DNA of 64,000 bases from Rhizobium johnstonii 3841 (GTDB lineage Bacteria; Pseudomonadota; Alphaproteobacteria; Rhizobiales; Rhizobiaceae). The notes beneath the pieces are model-generated. The model searched no databases, was not told where the DNA came from, and saw only the letters and a program-made list of their open reading frames with translations. Both the position numbers and the translations under genes were made by a program. The number at the start of each line of letters is the position of its first letter. Position 1 is the stretch's first letter. Shown here in pieces: positions 18,263 through 26,966 of this stretch. The stretch is from contig NC_008384.1 of NCBI RefSeq assembly GCF_000009265.1, positions 310,001 to 374,000 of the forward strand. Direction: 5' to 3'.

Positions 18263-18489
18263 TCAGTGAGCGAGAATTCAGGCAACTCCAGCAACGGCAT
18301 CGAACCACGCACCAAACGCAGGAAATCGCGGACCGGAGATTTCTCGAGCGCACGCGGAAAATAGATCGCGCCCGATTCTTGTACCCGACCGTGATCCTCG
18401 AACATCACCGGTCTGATCCCGAACCCATCGAATAATTTCGCAAAGCCGCTGGAGGCGGCCATCACCAGCGGCGAACCCTGCATGATCAA
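18253..18489 (-). pseudogene. 78-codon fragment, possibly the C-terminus of a LysR-type regulator
   Basis: The frame encodes L-V-M-A-A-S-S-G-F-A-K-L-F near the start and I-Y-F-P-R-A-L-E-K-S-P-V-R-D-F-L near residue 45, which loosely resembles the end of a LysR substrate-binding domain. No DNA-binding domain lies upstream on this strand. Its stop falls in the duplicated junction sequence, so it was probably cut by the same rearrangement. Family assignment is weak. Confidence 0.3.
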
Positions 18490-18649
18490 CAGAGCCCCGA
18501 TAGGGCCATTGCCGGTTCGACACTAAAAAAAGATGTGAGTGCGCTGTCGAATCCGCCGCGGCCCAAACGTCTTGAGATCGCGGGCGCGAAATGCGGTAGG
18601 CTTGCCGCATGCGTCGCGATCACTCTGTCGGCATGGAGGTTATGAAGCC

Positions 18650-19864
18650 ATGGGTGTTTCCTATCGTTGGGTCATCGTCGCTGCGGGCGCATTGATGACA
18701 TGCGTTGCGCTCGGCGCGATGTTCTCTCTGGCGATTTTCCAGGAGCCGATCGCAACGGCGACCGGCTGGTCGCATGTCGGCATAGCGAGCGCCATGACGC
18801 TGAATTTCATCGTCATGGGTTTCGGCGGCTTCTTCTGGGGGGCGGCAAGCGACCGCTTCGGCCCGCGCATCGTCGTGATGATCGGGTCGGTGCTGCTCGG
18901 CCTGGCGCTGGTCCTAGCGAGCCGCGCCGAGACGCTGCTGCAGTTCCAATTGACCTACGGCATCCTCGTCGGATTGGCGGCAAGCACATTTTTCGCGCCG
19001 ATGATCGCGGCGACGACCGCCTGGTTCGACGAAAACCGCGGCCTTGCGGTGTCGCTGGTCTCCGCCGGCATGGGCGTCGCGCCGATGACCATCTCACCTT
19101 TCGCGCGTTGGCTGATCTCGGCCTATGAATGGCGGCCGGCCATGCTGATCATCGGCGTTGCCGCCTGGGTGCTGCTGGTGCCGGTCGCGCTGCTGGTCAG
19201 GCGCCCGCCGGCTGAGACCCCTGACACCGGAACTGCGTTCGCGGCCGGCGGCGCCCGGCCGCAACTGTCGAAAGTATTTCGATCGCCGCAATTCATCGTG
19301 CTTGGCCTGACCTTCTTTGCCTGCTGCGCAGCGCATTCCGGGCCGATCTTCCATATGGTCAACTATGCGACGATCTGCGGCGTCGCACCGATGGCGGCCG
19401 TCAGCATCTACAGCGTCGAGGGGCTGGCGGGATTGGGCGGCCGGCTGCTCTATGGCAGCCTTGCCGACAGGATCGGGGTGAAGCCGGTGCTGGTCGCCGG
19501 CCTTCTGGTGCAGGCGGCGGCCCTTGCGACCTATCTCATCGTCAGCCAGCTCGGCGAATTCTACGCGCTCGCCATCGTCTTCGGCAGTGCCTATGGCGGC
19601 GTGATGCCGCTTTATGCCGTGCTGGCGCGGGAATATTTCGGGCCGCGCATCATCGGCACCGTCTTCGGGGCGGCAACGATGCTCTCCAGCCTCGGCATGG
19701 CGTTCGGCCCTCTGATCGGCGGCTGGATATTCGACACCTTCGCCAACTATTCCTGGCTGTTCATCGGCTCGGCAATGGTCGGGCTGGCGGCCGCGGCGAT
19801 AGCGCTGGCATTCCCGCCTCTCGCCCGCCAAAAGCCGCAGCCGGCCTTTGGTATGGCGCCGTAA
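18650..19864 (+). CDS. MFS transporter, OFA/monocarboxylate-like
   Basis: 404 residues with 12 predicted membrane helices. The loop 2-3 motif G-A-A-S-D-R-F-G-P-R and the TM5 G-M-G-V-A-P-M motif place it in the major facilitator superfamily, nearest the oxalate/formate or monocarboxylate branch. The start is the ATG with GGAGG about 11 nt upstream; upstream frames lack coding character. No catabolic partner sits beside it, so the substrate is unknown. Confidence 0.85.
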   Translation: MGVSYRWVIVAAGALMTCVALGAMFSLAIFQEPIATATGWSHVGIASAMTLNFIVMGFGGFFWGAASDRFGPRIVVMIGSVLLGLALVLASRAETLLQFQLTYGILVGLAASTFFAPMIAATTAWFDENRGLAVSLVSAGMGVAPMTISPFARWLISAYEWRPAMLIIGVAAWVLLVPVALLVRRPPAETPDTGTAFAAGGARPQLSKVFRSPQFIVLGLTFFACCAAHSGPIFHMVNYATICGVAPMAAVSIYSVEGLAGLGGRLLYGSLADRIGVKPVLVAGLLVQAAALATYLIVSQLGEFYALAIVFGSAYGGVMPLYAVLAREYFGPRIIGTVFGAATMLSSLGMAFGPLIGGWIFDTFANYSWLFIGSAMVGLAAAAIALAFPPLARQKPQPAFGMAP

Positions 19865-20275
19865 CAGGCGCGCCTTGCCAATCCTTGCGGGCGGTATCGA
19901 GAGTGGACGTTGGTGACGACGCCCACTCAAAGTTTTCGCATCGTCGCATTTGCCGCCAAATCGCGAACACCGCAGGCGGCACGTTTGCCTCCGCCGTAAC
20001 AAATGGACGAGGACCAGCCGAACCGCAATCATTCGCATCCGCTGGTTTGTGTGCCATTCTGGATGTTGAAAGAACAAAGCGTTGCAAGGCAAGGAATAAC
20101 TTGATGCTGGCGAAAACCGATCTCGTATTGGTGTAGTAGTGGACGCTGCGGCGACGCGCTCTGCTAGGGTGGTAACGGGTAAGACGCACCAGTCCTTAAA
20201 TATTCACTTGAGGAACCCTCAGTTCTTCGGCAGTATACTCTTTATTAACTTTTGGCTGGGGGCCATGCTGCAGCA
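19865..20275. other. 411-nt intergenic region before the caspase operon
   Basis: No gene recognised. The last 120 nt are AT-richer and must contain the promoter for the downstream operon. A small dyad TGAGG-aac-CCTCA is near 20209-20221 and TATACTC near 20234 could be part of a -10 region. No EcfG-type element fits. Confidence 0.4.
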
Positions 20276-23200
20276 ATGAGGGTAATAGGGATTGCTCTGG
20301 CATGTATCATGTTGCTGTCGCAGCCGGCTCTGGCGCAGTCTCCACTCGACATCATCAGGAGCTTGACCGACGGCGTCACGCGTGATTCCGCGCCGCCAGA
20401 TGCTGGCAGCCGACCGTCTAAACCGATACCGACTCTCCGGTCACAGCTGACAAGATCGCAAGTGCAACGCCTGCAGCGTGCCCTGGAAGCGCTCGGTTAC
20501 TATCATGGTCCGATCGACGGAGATGCCGGGGCCGAGACGTGGAGTTCGGTGGTAGCGTGGGCACGCGATCGGGGATGGGAGGCTCCAACAACCCTCCGTG
20601 TCGCGCATCTCAATTCTCTGGAAGCTGAACGCGCGCAGGGACAGGTTGCAGAACAGGATCGTCCAGGCTCTGGTCCAGAAGATGGGACTGTTCGTCGCGT
20701 TCAAACGGCCCTCTCACGGCTCGGCTACTATTCGGGGCCGGTGAATGGGCAGACAGACCAAGCGACCATGGCTGCGATGGCGGCCTGGGCGGCGGATCGG
20801 AGCTGGGAGGCGCCGGCATCGATCCGCGAGGCACATGCCATCAACATGGAGGAGGAGCTCTCCCATCGGACAGGCCCGGTTGTCGGCGATGCGGCCTTGC
20901 CACCGTGGCAGCCGGACGACACGGGGATCGGCAGCAAAGTCTGCGCCTCCACCGGCTACAGCAAAGTCTGCCTTCGTCTTGCCTGCGATGCCGAAGCCGG
21001 TGTGGTCCTTGATTTCGAAGAGGTGGCAGGCTACGCGACGCCGTCGGTCTCGAGCGCAGGACTGACGGTGGATCGGGGCCCTGAGGCAATGCTTCCTCTC
21101 GATGGCATCCGCAAGAGACCGGTCCTCGATGCCGGTCGCGATGCAGCGCTCATCGCCCGCCTTTCCTCCGGGCGGTCGCTGAACCTCAAGTTGGGGACAT
21201 GGTCGATATCCTTCGGTCTCGCGCAATTCGGCCCCGAGTACGACCGGGTCGGAAAGGCATGTGCTACCCTCCTCGCCAGGCTCCGTAGCGGCGAGGATCC
21301 ATTCCCTGGCCAGTTCTCCCGTCTTGCCGACGAACTGGCCGAGGCCACCGTGTCCGAAGGAACCTGGACCTCGCAGCCGAATACGGATCTTGGCGGCAAT
21401 GATATTCGACATGGGCTGGCCGATCCGCTTCTGCGTGGCCTGACGGAAGGCGAATGTATCGCGATCTGCTCGGAAACCGACATGTGCCGGGCCTATACGT
21501 TCAACCCGAGCGGCGGGGCATGTTTCCTGAAGTCCGCAAAGGGCTCGCCCAAACCCTACTCAGCCGCAAAGAGCGGCGTTTTCGATGGCCGGAAAGCGGG
21601 TTTAGCGCCTCCACCCACCCGCGGACCGGGACCGATCGTGGATGGAGCGGTGGGGTGGCACGAGGGCGAGACGCTGGACGGCTTCCAGGCCCGCGTGAAA
21701 CAAGCTGCTCGCAGGCTCGGCGGGTCATGCGACGAGGAGAAGGAGACGCTCCGGCGTCTGGCCGAAAAATTCCAATGGAAACTGCCGCATGAGGGACCGC
21801 TCCGCGCCGGAAACAGCTTTGCGATCGAGTGGTCGGGCAACACGCTCGAAGATCGCATACCGGTTTGGTTCATGGTCAAAGCAGAACAGCCCGTCCGTTT
21901 TAAAGGCAAGGGGCATGTGGCGTTGGGTCCTGCCGCGCCCAATCCGTTCGCGATCAAAACCGGTCTCGGCCAGACACGCGCCATGGTCGCTCTGGCGACG
22001 CGTGGCGCCGGGGCCGGTGGTTCAGTTTCAACCATTCCGCTGCAAGCCGGGCCCTTGAACCTATCCGTCTCATTGGTGGGCTATCTGCGCGCCTGCGAGG
22101 AGGAGATCGTTCTGAAGGAAGAGTCAGAGCGGCTCGACATCGCACCGGCGCCCGCCGAGATCGTCCTCAACACCGCCGAGGGCCGCGCGGCGTTCACACA
22201 TAGCATCGATATCCCTAAATTCTCCCGCCGCATCCTCCTCAACGATACCCGCTTTCTTCTGCTGGATGCGGCAAGCGGGACGGAAATCGTCGAGCGGGCA
22301 GGTACACACCTGCAGATCTCGCCGACCCACCGCTTCATCGGCGTCGAGCATAATGGCCGGCTCGACATCGTCGACATGGTCGATGGGCATACGGCCGCGA
22401 CGGCGGATGCCGGCGACCTTCGCTGGGCGCTTGGCGATAGTGTCGTCTTCACCACACTCGCGCCTTGGGCGGAGGTGAATTTTTCCTCCACCTTCGGCGA
22501 TCATTTGCGCATACGGGAACAGATTACCGGGCCGTCTTGCTGCACCGCGGAACGCGGTCAAACGCGCGTGGCGATCGATCTGGAGAATGCCGCCTACGCC
22601 ATCTGGGGTGGCGCCGGCTACCGCGTTGGTGCGCTCCAGAACCCGGACTACGCCTCGATCGCGAATTCTTCCGGCGCTTACAGTTCCGCAGGGGGCGAGA
22701 CGATTCCCCTTCATTTTCATATGTTCTGGTCGCTTGGCATGGTGTCGCCTGTCAGCGTCGCTCGCGCATTCGATGTTGCGGGCGGCTTCAGGACGACCAG
22801 TACCTGGGAAGACTGGGAGGTCGCGGACGCCGACAGCCGCCGCCCCCGCGATTTTACGGAGAGCCTGTCGCGCGCACTGGGCAAAATCGAGCTTCAGGCC
22901 GTGATGGTCGATACGACCGTGGCATCGGGCGACCAAGGCTCCACCAGAGCCGGCAACGACACGCCTCTCGCCGCCGCCTTGCCCGAACAACTCTTGCGCC
23001 TCGGCGTCGCGCTCGATCCAATGGTCGACGGTGAACGCCTCGTCGCGTCCTACGCCGCGGGTGAGAAAAACGCCCTTCACGCGCTTGATCGTGATCAGCG
23101 GCTGAAACGATCCGCAGAAGCGATGGGGCGCTTCCGCCGCGAGGCGGAGCGTGCGGGCTGGCGATTCGACTGGGCTCTGCCCGTCGGGGAGGAGGGTCCC

Positions 23201-24940
23201 ATCTCCGACTGTGAACATCTTCTGCTCGGAGAATCCTCAAGCACGGGGGGCACGGGCTCGCTGTCAGCGCCTCGCGATGTTGTCGAGGTCTCGACGGTCC
23301 GCACGTCTCGCGGGGCGGTATGGGTGGCGCGTGCGGAGTGTGTCGCGGGCGCGACGTTCGGAAGCCTCAGGCCCTATGCTGCCCTTTACGTCATGGATAT
23401 CGCGCGCCCCGCGCCGGCGGCGAGTGCGGCACTTCAGGCGGAAGGCGCGTTTTTCTTTGAAAACAATGCCCATCGTCTGTGGTACCAGCACGCTTTTCGT
23501 ATCAAAGCCAATGACGACCTGCTGCTGACCTATGCGCCCGGCAACGGCGTCATTACGGTGCGTGACCGCGCAACGCAGAAGTTCCTCTGGATCGGCGAGA
23601 ATCTTCCGAATGGCGATCTCCTCGTCGACGCCTGGTTGACGAAAGACCGTCGCCATGCGGTACAACTTAATTCTGACGGCAACTTCTACATTCACGCCAT
23701 TCTGGACGATCGGCAGTCACTCCTGTCCGGGCGCATTGCCGACGACGAGATCGCGGTCTGGACCAAGGACTACTTTTACGACGCGACAGCCGAGGCCGCC
23801 GCCCTCATCGATCTGAAGTTTCCCGGTAGGGTTGGACAGTATAGTCTCGACCGGTTTGGCACAGCGCGCCTGGTCCCAGATCTGGCGCGCGCCGTTCTTG
23901 ATCGAGGGCAGACGCCGCAGGCCGTTGCCGAGGTGGGCGTGCCGCCGTCGTTGACAGGCGAGATCGCGCTCGAGGAAAACGGCGGTCGCGTAAGAGCCGT
24001 ATTGCACTTCGATCCGGCCGAGACGGTGCATATGTCCGTTTTTCAGGACGGTGTGCTGACCGAAACGGTTGATGCCGCCACCATCGGAGACGCAGTGTCG
24101 TTCGAGAGGCTTAAGGACGCGCGTTGGGTCTCGGTCATCGGATTCAATTCTGCGGGCCTGGCGAGCCTCCCGGTATCGGCTGATCTTGGCGAGCCTCTTG
24201 CGCGCCTTGCGGTCACCCGCGCGCTCGTCATCGGCGTGAACACTTACGAGGATGAGCGCCTCCGTTCTCTCAATTACCCTCTGCGCGATGCAGGCACGGT
24301 GCTCGAAACGCTGACCGAGCCGCTTGGCAAGGAGCCACCGTTCCGCGGCGAGGTAGGGCCGAAGGACAGGCGTGCCACACCCGAGGCCATACTGGAGGCG
24401 ACGGCGCGACTGCTGGACGGGCTGGCGCGTGGGGACCACGCGGTCCTGTTTCTGGCCGGCCATGGCATGCAGGACCGCAATGGGCGTTTCTATTTCGCGA
24501 CGTCGGCCACCGATCCAACGGATCTCGAACACACAGCCTTGCCTTTCGATCGGCTGGCCGCGCTGTTCGAAAGGACCGAGGCGCGCATCACCATTCTTCT
24601 TGACGCCTGCCATTCTGGCGCCGCGGGGACCGGGTCTTTCACCACCAACGACGATCTCGCCAACAGCCTCGCCGCCCTCAGATCCAATCTCACCGTTCTC
24701 GCCGCCGCGAAGGGGCGACAGGAGTCGCTCGGGCGGCGCGAGGTCGGGGGCCTGTTCACCAACGCGATCGTTACCGTCCTTGGAAAGGAACGCGATCGTT
24801 ATGACCACAACCATAATGGTCGCATAGAGGCCTCCGAACTGTATCGAGGCGTCAAGACGCTGGTTTTCGCGGCGAGCGACGGCAAGCAGACACCCTGGAT
24901 CATCAACAGCCGACTGGTGGGAGACTATGCCCTCTTTTAG
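20276..24940 (+). CDS. large exported caspase-family (C14) protein with peptidoglycan-binding and PAN domains
   Basis: 1554 residues from the ATG at 20276 (a TTG 24 nt earlier is less likely because the signal peptide begins at this ATG). Order: signal peptide 1-21 (A-L-A-Q end); two peptidoglycan-binding-1 repeats at about 55-103 and 138-182 (L-G-Y-Y-x-G-P); PAN/apple-like Cys-rich segment about 371-435; a long beta-rich, propeller-like middle; C-terminal caspase fold from about 1315. The His-Cys dyad is intact: H1396 in G-H-G and C1445 in D-A-C-H-S-G. An EF-hand-like loop (D-H-N-H-N-G-R-I-E, 1510-1521) follows. It should be a periplasmic, possibly Ca-responsive, wall-associated protease. 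Two small genes overlap its 3' end. Confidence 0.85.
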   Translation: MRVIGIALACIMLLSQPALAQSPLDIIRSLTDGVTRDSAPPDAGSRPSKPIPTLRSQLTRSQVQRLQRALEALGYYHGPIDGDAGAETWSSVVAWARDRGWEAPTTLRVAHLNSLEAERAQGQVAEQDRPGSGPEDGTVRRVQTALSRLGYYSGPVNGQTDQATMAAMAAWAADRSWEAPASIREAHAINMEEELSHRTGPVVGDAALPPWQPDDTGIGSKVCASTGYSKVCLRLACDAEAGVVLDFEEVAGYATPSVSSAGLTVDRGPEAMLPLDGIRKRPVLDAGRDAALIARLSSGRSLNLKLGTWSISFGLAQFGPEYDRVGKACATLLARLRSGEDPFPGQFSRLADELAEATVSEGTWTSQPNTDLGGNDIRHGLADPLLRGLTEGECIAICSETDMCRAYTFNPSGGACFLKSAKGSPKPYSAAKSGVFDGRKAGLAPPPTRGPGPIVDGAVGWHEGETLDGFQARVKQAARRLGGSCDEEKETLRRLAEKFQWKLPHEGPLRAGNSFAIEWSGNTLEDRIPVWFMVKAEQPVRFKGKGHVALGPAAPNPFAIKTGLGQTRAMVALATRGAGAGGSVSTIPLQAGPLNLSVSLVGYLRACEEEIVLKEESERLDIAPAPAEIVLNTAEGRAAFTHSIDIPKFSRRILLNDTRFLLLDAASGTEIVERAGTHLQISPTHRFIGVEHNGRLDIVDMVDGHTAATADAGDLRWALGDSVVFTTLAPWAEVNFSSTFGDHLRIREQITGPSCCTAERGQTRVAIDLENAAYAIWGGAGYRVGALQNPDYASIANSSGAYSSAGGETIPLHFHMFWSLGMVSPVSVARAFDVAGGFRTTSTWEDWEVADADSRRPRDFTESLSRALGKIELQAVMVDTTVASGDQGSTRAGNDTPLAAALPEQLLRLGVALDPMVDGERLVASYAAGEKNALHALDRDQRLKRSAEAMGRFRREAERAGWRFDWALPVGEEGPISDCEHLLLGESSSTGGTGSLSAPRDVVEVSTVRTSRGAVWVARAECVAGATFGSLRPYAALYVMDIARPAPAASAALQAEGAFFFENNAHRLWYQHAFRIKANDDLLLTYAPGNGVITVRDRATQKFLWIGENLPNGDLLVDAWLTKDRRHAVQLNSDGNFYIHAILDDRQSLLSGRIADDEIAVWTKDYFYDATAEAAALIDLKFPGRVGQYSLDRFGTARLVPDLARAVLDRGQTPQAVAEVGVPPSLTGEIALEENGGRVRAVLHFDPAETVHMSVFQDGVLTETVDAATIGDAVSFERLKDARWVSVIGFNSAGLASLPVSADLGEPLARLAVTRALVIGVNTYEDERLRSLNYPLRDAGTVLETLTEPLGKEPPFRGEVGPKDRRATPEAILEATARLLDGLARGDHAVLFLAGHGMQDRNGRFYFATSATDPTDLEHTALPFDRLAALFERTEARITILLDACHSGAAGTGSFTTNDDLANSLAALRSNLTVLAAAKGRQESLGRREVGGLFTNAIVTVLGKERDRYDHNHNGRIEASELYRGVKTLVFAASDGKQTPWIINSRLVGDYALF

Positions 24941-25367
24941 ATTTCGCGACGCGTATAAAGCGGTTGCGGTCCTAACCGTTGCCATGCTGCTTCTCGCACC
25001 TGCCGCCGCCGGTGCCGCGTGCCTCATCTGTGACGAGGTCGTCGAGCTGGATGGAGTAAGGGCAAAATGCTTCCGTCAGGACTATGAAAAGTTTCTTTCA
25101 ACCGCCCGGAGCGCGGAAACGAGCAATGCGGAGGTCGACCTCTCCGCCTGCGCCGGGGACGACGGACACGAACGCCGCGGTCTTGATCGGATGCCCGGGC
25201 TATTACCGCCCGGCAGTGAATCCACCGCACGGAACCAGCGCGAGCTACGCTCGGTCTACATCTTCGACGAGGCAAGCCTTGTTTGCCTCAAACGACTGCT
25301 GGATGGTCACGAAGGCACGATCGATCCGTCGGTGCGGTTCGATCTGGTCGAGAATTGCATGCCATGA
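24927..25367 (+). CDS. small secreted cysteine-rich protein, caspase-operon partner
   Basis: 146 residues; the ATG lies inside the end of the caspase gene (14-nt overlap). Residues 1-30 are a signal peptide ending in A-A-A-G-A, followed by C-L-I-C and several further cysteines, suggesting a disulfide-bonded periplasmic protein. I recognise no family. Oddity: from about 25150 to 25245 the +1 frame has a more typical G/C-ending codon pattern and reads more protein-like (C-P-G-Y-Y-R-P-A) than the annotated frame, hinting at two compensating indels. It may be a chaperone, inhibitor or substrate of the caspase, but this is inference from position. Confidence 0.6.
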   Translation: MPSFRFRDAYKAVAVLTVAMLLLAPAAAGAACLICDEVVELDGVRAKCFRQDYEKFLSTARSAETSNAEVDLSACAGDDGHERRGLDRMPGLLPPGSESTARNQRELRSVYIFDEASLVCLKRLLDGHEGTIDPSVRFDLVENCMP

Positions 25368-25954
25368 GCCAGCCATCATCCAAGCGGCGGGCTGGGCTCT
25401 CTTTCTTCTACGTTTCGGATAACGGCTGGTCGCTTTTGAGCAGCATTGTCACCGTTGTGACCTTCGTCGGCGCGGTGGGGGGTATCTTTTGGGCAGTCTT
25501 CGAGTACCGCGAGAGCCAGGAGACCGAACGCACGAAATATACGCTCACTCTCATCGAGACCTGGGAAACGCAGGGCTATCGGCAAGCCTATGGTGAACTT
25601 CGTAAGTTCTACACGGCGTTCATCGAGACGGTCCCGCCCGCCGACAGGAGGACGGCTGAGACGAGCGGACACGCCAGGGACAACCTGCTGCAGTCCTTCA
25701 ACCGTCGGATCGCGCAGGAGCCTGCGCGCCAGGAGCAAGTCAGGGAGGTCGTCTATTTCTTCAACCGGCTTGGTCTTTGCGTGAGCGCGTCGCTCTGCTC
25801 CAAGGAAACCACCGCAGTCTTCTTCAATGATACCGTGCAGTCTTTCCTCGATGCTTACGGCCCTTATATCGAAAGCAGCAAGGAAACATTGCCAGGCCGG
25901 GGCGCGACACTTGTCGATCTCTCTCGGGAGCTCAATCCCGCTGGTCCGGACTAG
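25364..25954 (+). CDS. single-pass membrane protein, third gene of the caspase operon
   Basis: 196 residues, starting at the ATG that overlaps the previous stop (ATGA). One transmembrane helix at about 23-47 (I-V-T-V-V-T-F-V-G-A-V-G-G-I-F-W) is followed by F-E-Y-R-E-S-Q-E-T-E-R and a helical domain resembling DUF4760-like proteins. It could tether or signal for the exported caspase. The four-base overlap implies coupled expression. The function is not known. Confidence 0.7.
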   Translation: MSQPSSKRRAGLSFFYVSDNGWSLLSSIVTVVTFVGAVGGIFWAVFEYRESQETERTKYTLTLIETWETQGYRQAYGELRKFYTAFIETVPPADRRTAETSGHARDNLLQSFNRRIAQEPARQEQVREVVYFFNRLGLCVSASLCSKETTAVFFNDTVQSFLDAYGPYIESSKETLPGRGATLVDLSRELNPAGPD

Positions 25955-26069
25955 GCACCATGCGAATCTCTCCCTTTCGTGCATTGCCCTTCGCCGATTT
26001 CCCCTGATAAGACTTCTCCTATTCGTTTCATCACCTATGTCCTTGGTTTTTCGGGAGGCAATCGTCGCC

Positions 26070-26864
26070 ATGGTCGAACTTGCGCAATCGCTCGCATCCA
26101 TCAAGCTACAGGACCTGTCCGGCAAGGCCGTGCTGATCACCGGCGCCTCGACCGGGATCGGCGCGGCGCTCGCCCGCGCCTTTGCTGCGCAGGGGGCGAA
26201 GGTCGGCGTGCATTACAATGCCAGCCGCGAACCGGCGGAGAAGCTTGCCGAGGAGATCCGGGCTGCCGGCGGCACCGTGCATCTGATCCAGGGCGACGTG
26301 TCGAGGGAAGGCGAGACCGAGCGTGTCGTCGAGGAGACGGCGAAGACCTTCGGTCATCTCGACGGGCTCATCAACAATGCCGGCGGCATGCTGGGGCGCA
26401 AGCCGACCTCGGAATATACCGACGCGCATTATGCCGCGGTCATGGACCTCAACGCCCGCTCGGTGCTGGCGGCAACGCGTGCGGCGCATCCCTGGCTGAA
26501 GAAGCAGGGTGGCTTTATCATCAACACCACCTCGATCGCCGCGCGCAATGGCGGCGGCAATGGTGCGATCCTGTATGCGGCGTCCAAGGGCTTCGTCTCG
26601 ACGATCACGCGTGGTCACGCCAAGGAATTCGTCGCCGACCGGATCCGCGTCAACGCGGTGGCGCCGGGTGTTATCGCCACGCCCTTCCACGAGCGTTATA
26701 CCAATGACGAGCAGATGGAGCTGCAGCGCAAGTCGATCCCGATGGGTTTTGTCGGCACGTCGGAAGATTGCGTCGGCGCCTATCTCTTCCTCGCCTCGCC
26801 GACGCTGTCGGGCTACATCACCGGCCAGATCATCGAGGTCAATGGCGGCCAGCTTATGCCGTAA
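26070..26864 (+). CDS. short-chain dehydrogenase/reductase
   Basis: 264 residues, classical SDR. Visible are the T-G-A-S-T-G-I-G cofactor loop (about 23-30), N-N-A-G-G, the catalytic serine in T-T-S-I-A-A, Y-A-A-S-K, and P-G-V-I-A-T-P. The ATG with GGGAGG 11 nt upstream is the start; the longer open frame reaches back into the preceding gene. It is an NAD(P)-dependent oxidoreductase of unknown substrate, monocistronic between the caspase operon and glgX. Confidence 0.88.
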   Translation: MVELAQSLASIKLQDLSGKAVLITGASTGIGAALARAFAAQGAKVGVHYNASREPAEKLAEEIRAAGGTVHLIQGDVSREGETERVVEETAKTFGHLDGLINNAGGMLGRKPTSEYTDAHYAAVMDLNARSVLAATRAAHPWLKKQGGFIINTTSIAARNGGGNGAILYAASKGFVSTITRGHAKEFVADRIRVNAVAPGVIATPFHERYTNDEQMELQRKSIPMGFVGTSEDCVGAYLFLASPTLSGYITGQIIEVNGGQLMP

Positions 26865-26909
26865 ACGCTTCAATCGGCGAGCAGGATCCCTCGCTTTCCC
26901 TTTTAAAAG

Positions 26910-26934
26910 GGAACTTTCGAACCGCCGTGACGTT
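26910..26934 (+). promoter_or_regulatory. EcfG-type general stress promoter of the glgX operon
   Basis: GGAAC (26910-26914), 16 nt, CGTT (26931-26934): an exact match to the alphaproteobacterial EcfG/RpoE2 consensus, ending 32 nt before the glgX ATG. Recognition by EcfG is inferred. Confidence 0.7.
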
Positions 26935-26966
26935 TCCCGCTTGGTCTTTTCAGCAAGCGGGGCACC

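Noticed and set aside
17838..18269. 143-codon ORF as a gene
   Set aside because: It is a chimera of unknown sequence and the frameshifted pcaF copy.
23717..25027. 436-codon minus-strand frame under the caspase operon
   Set aside because: Antisense shadow; no motifs, while the plus strand has intact caspase motifs.
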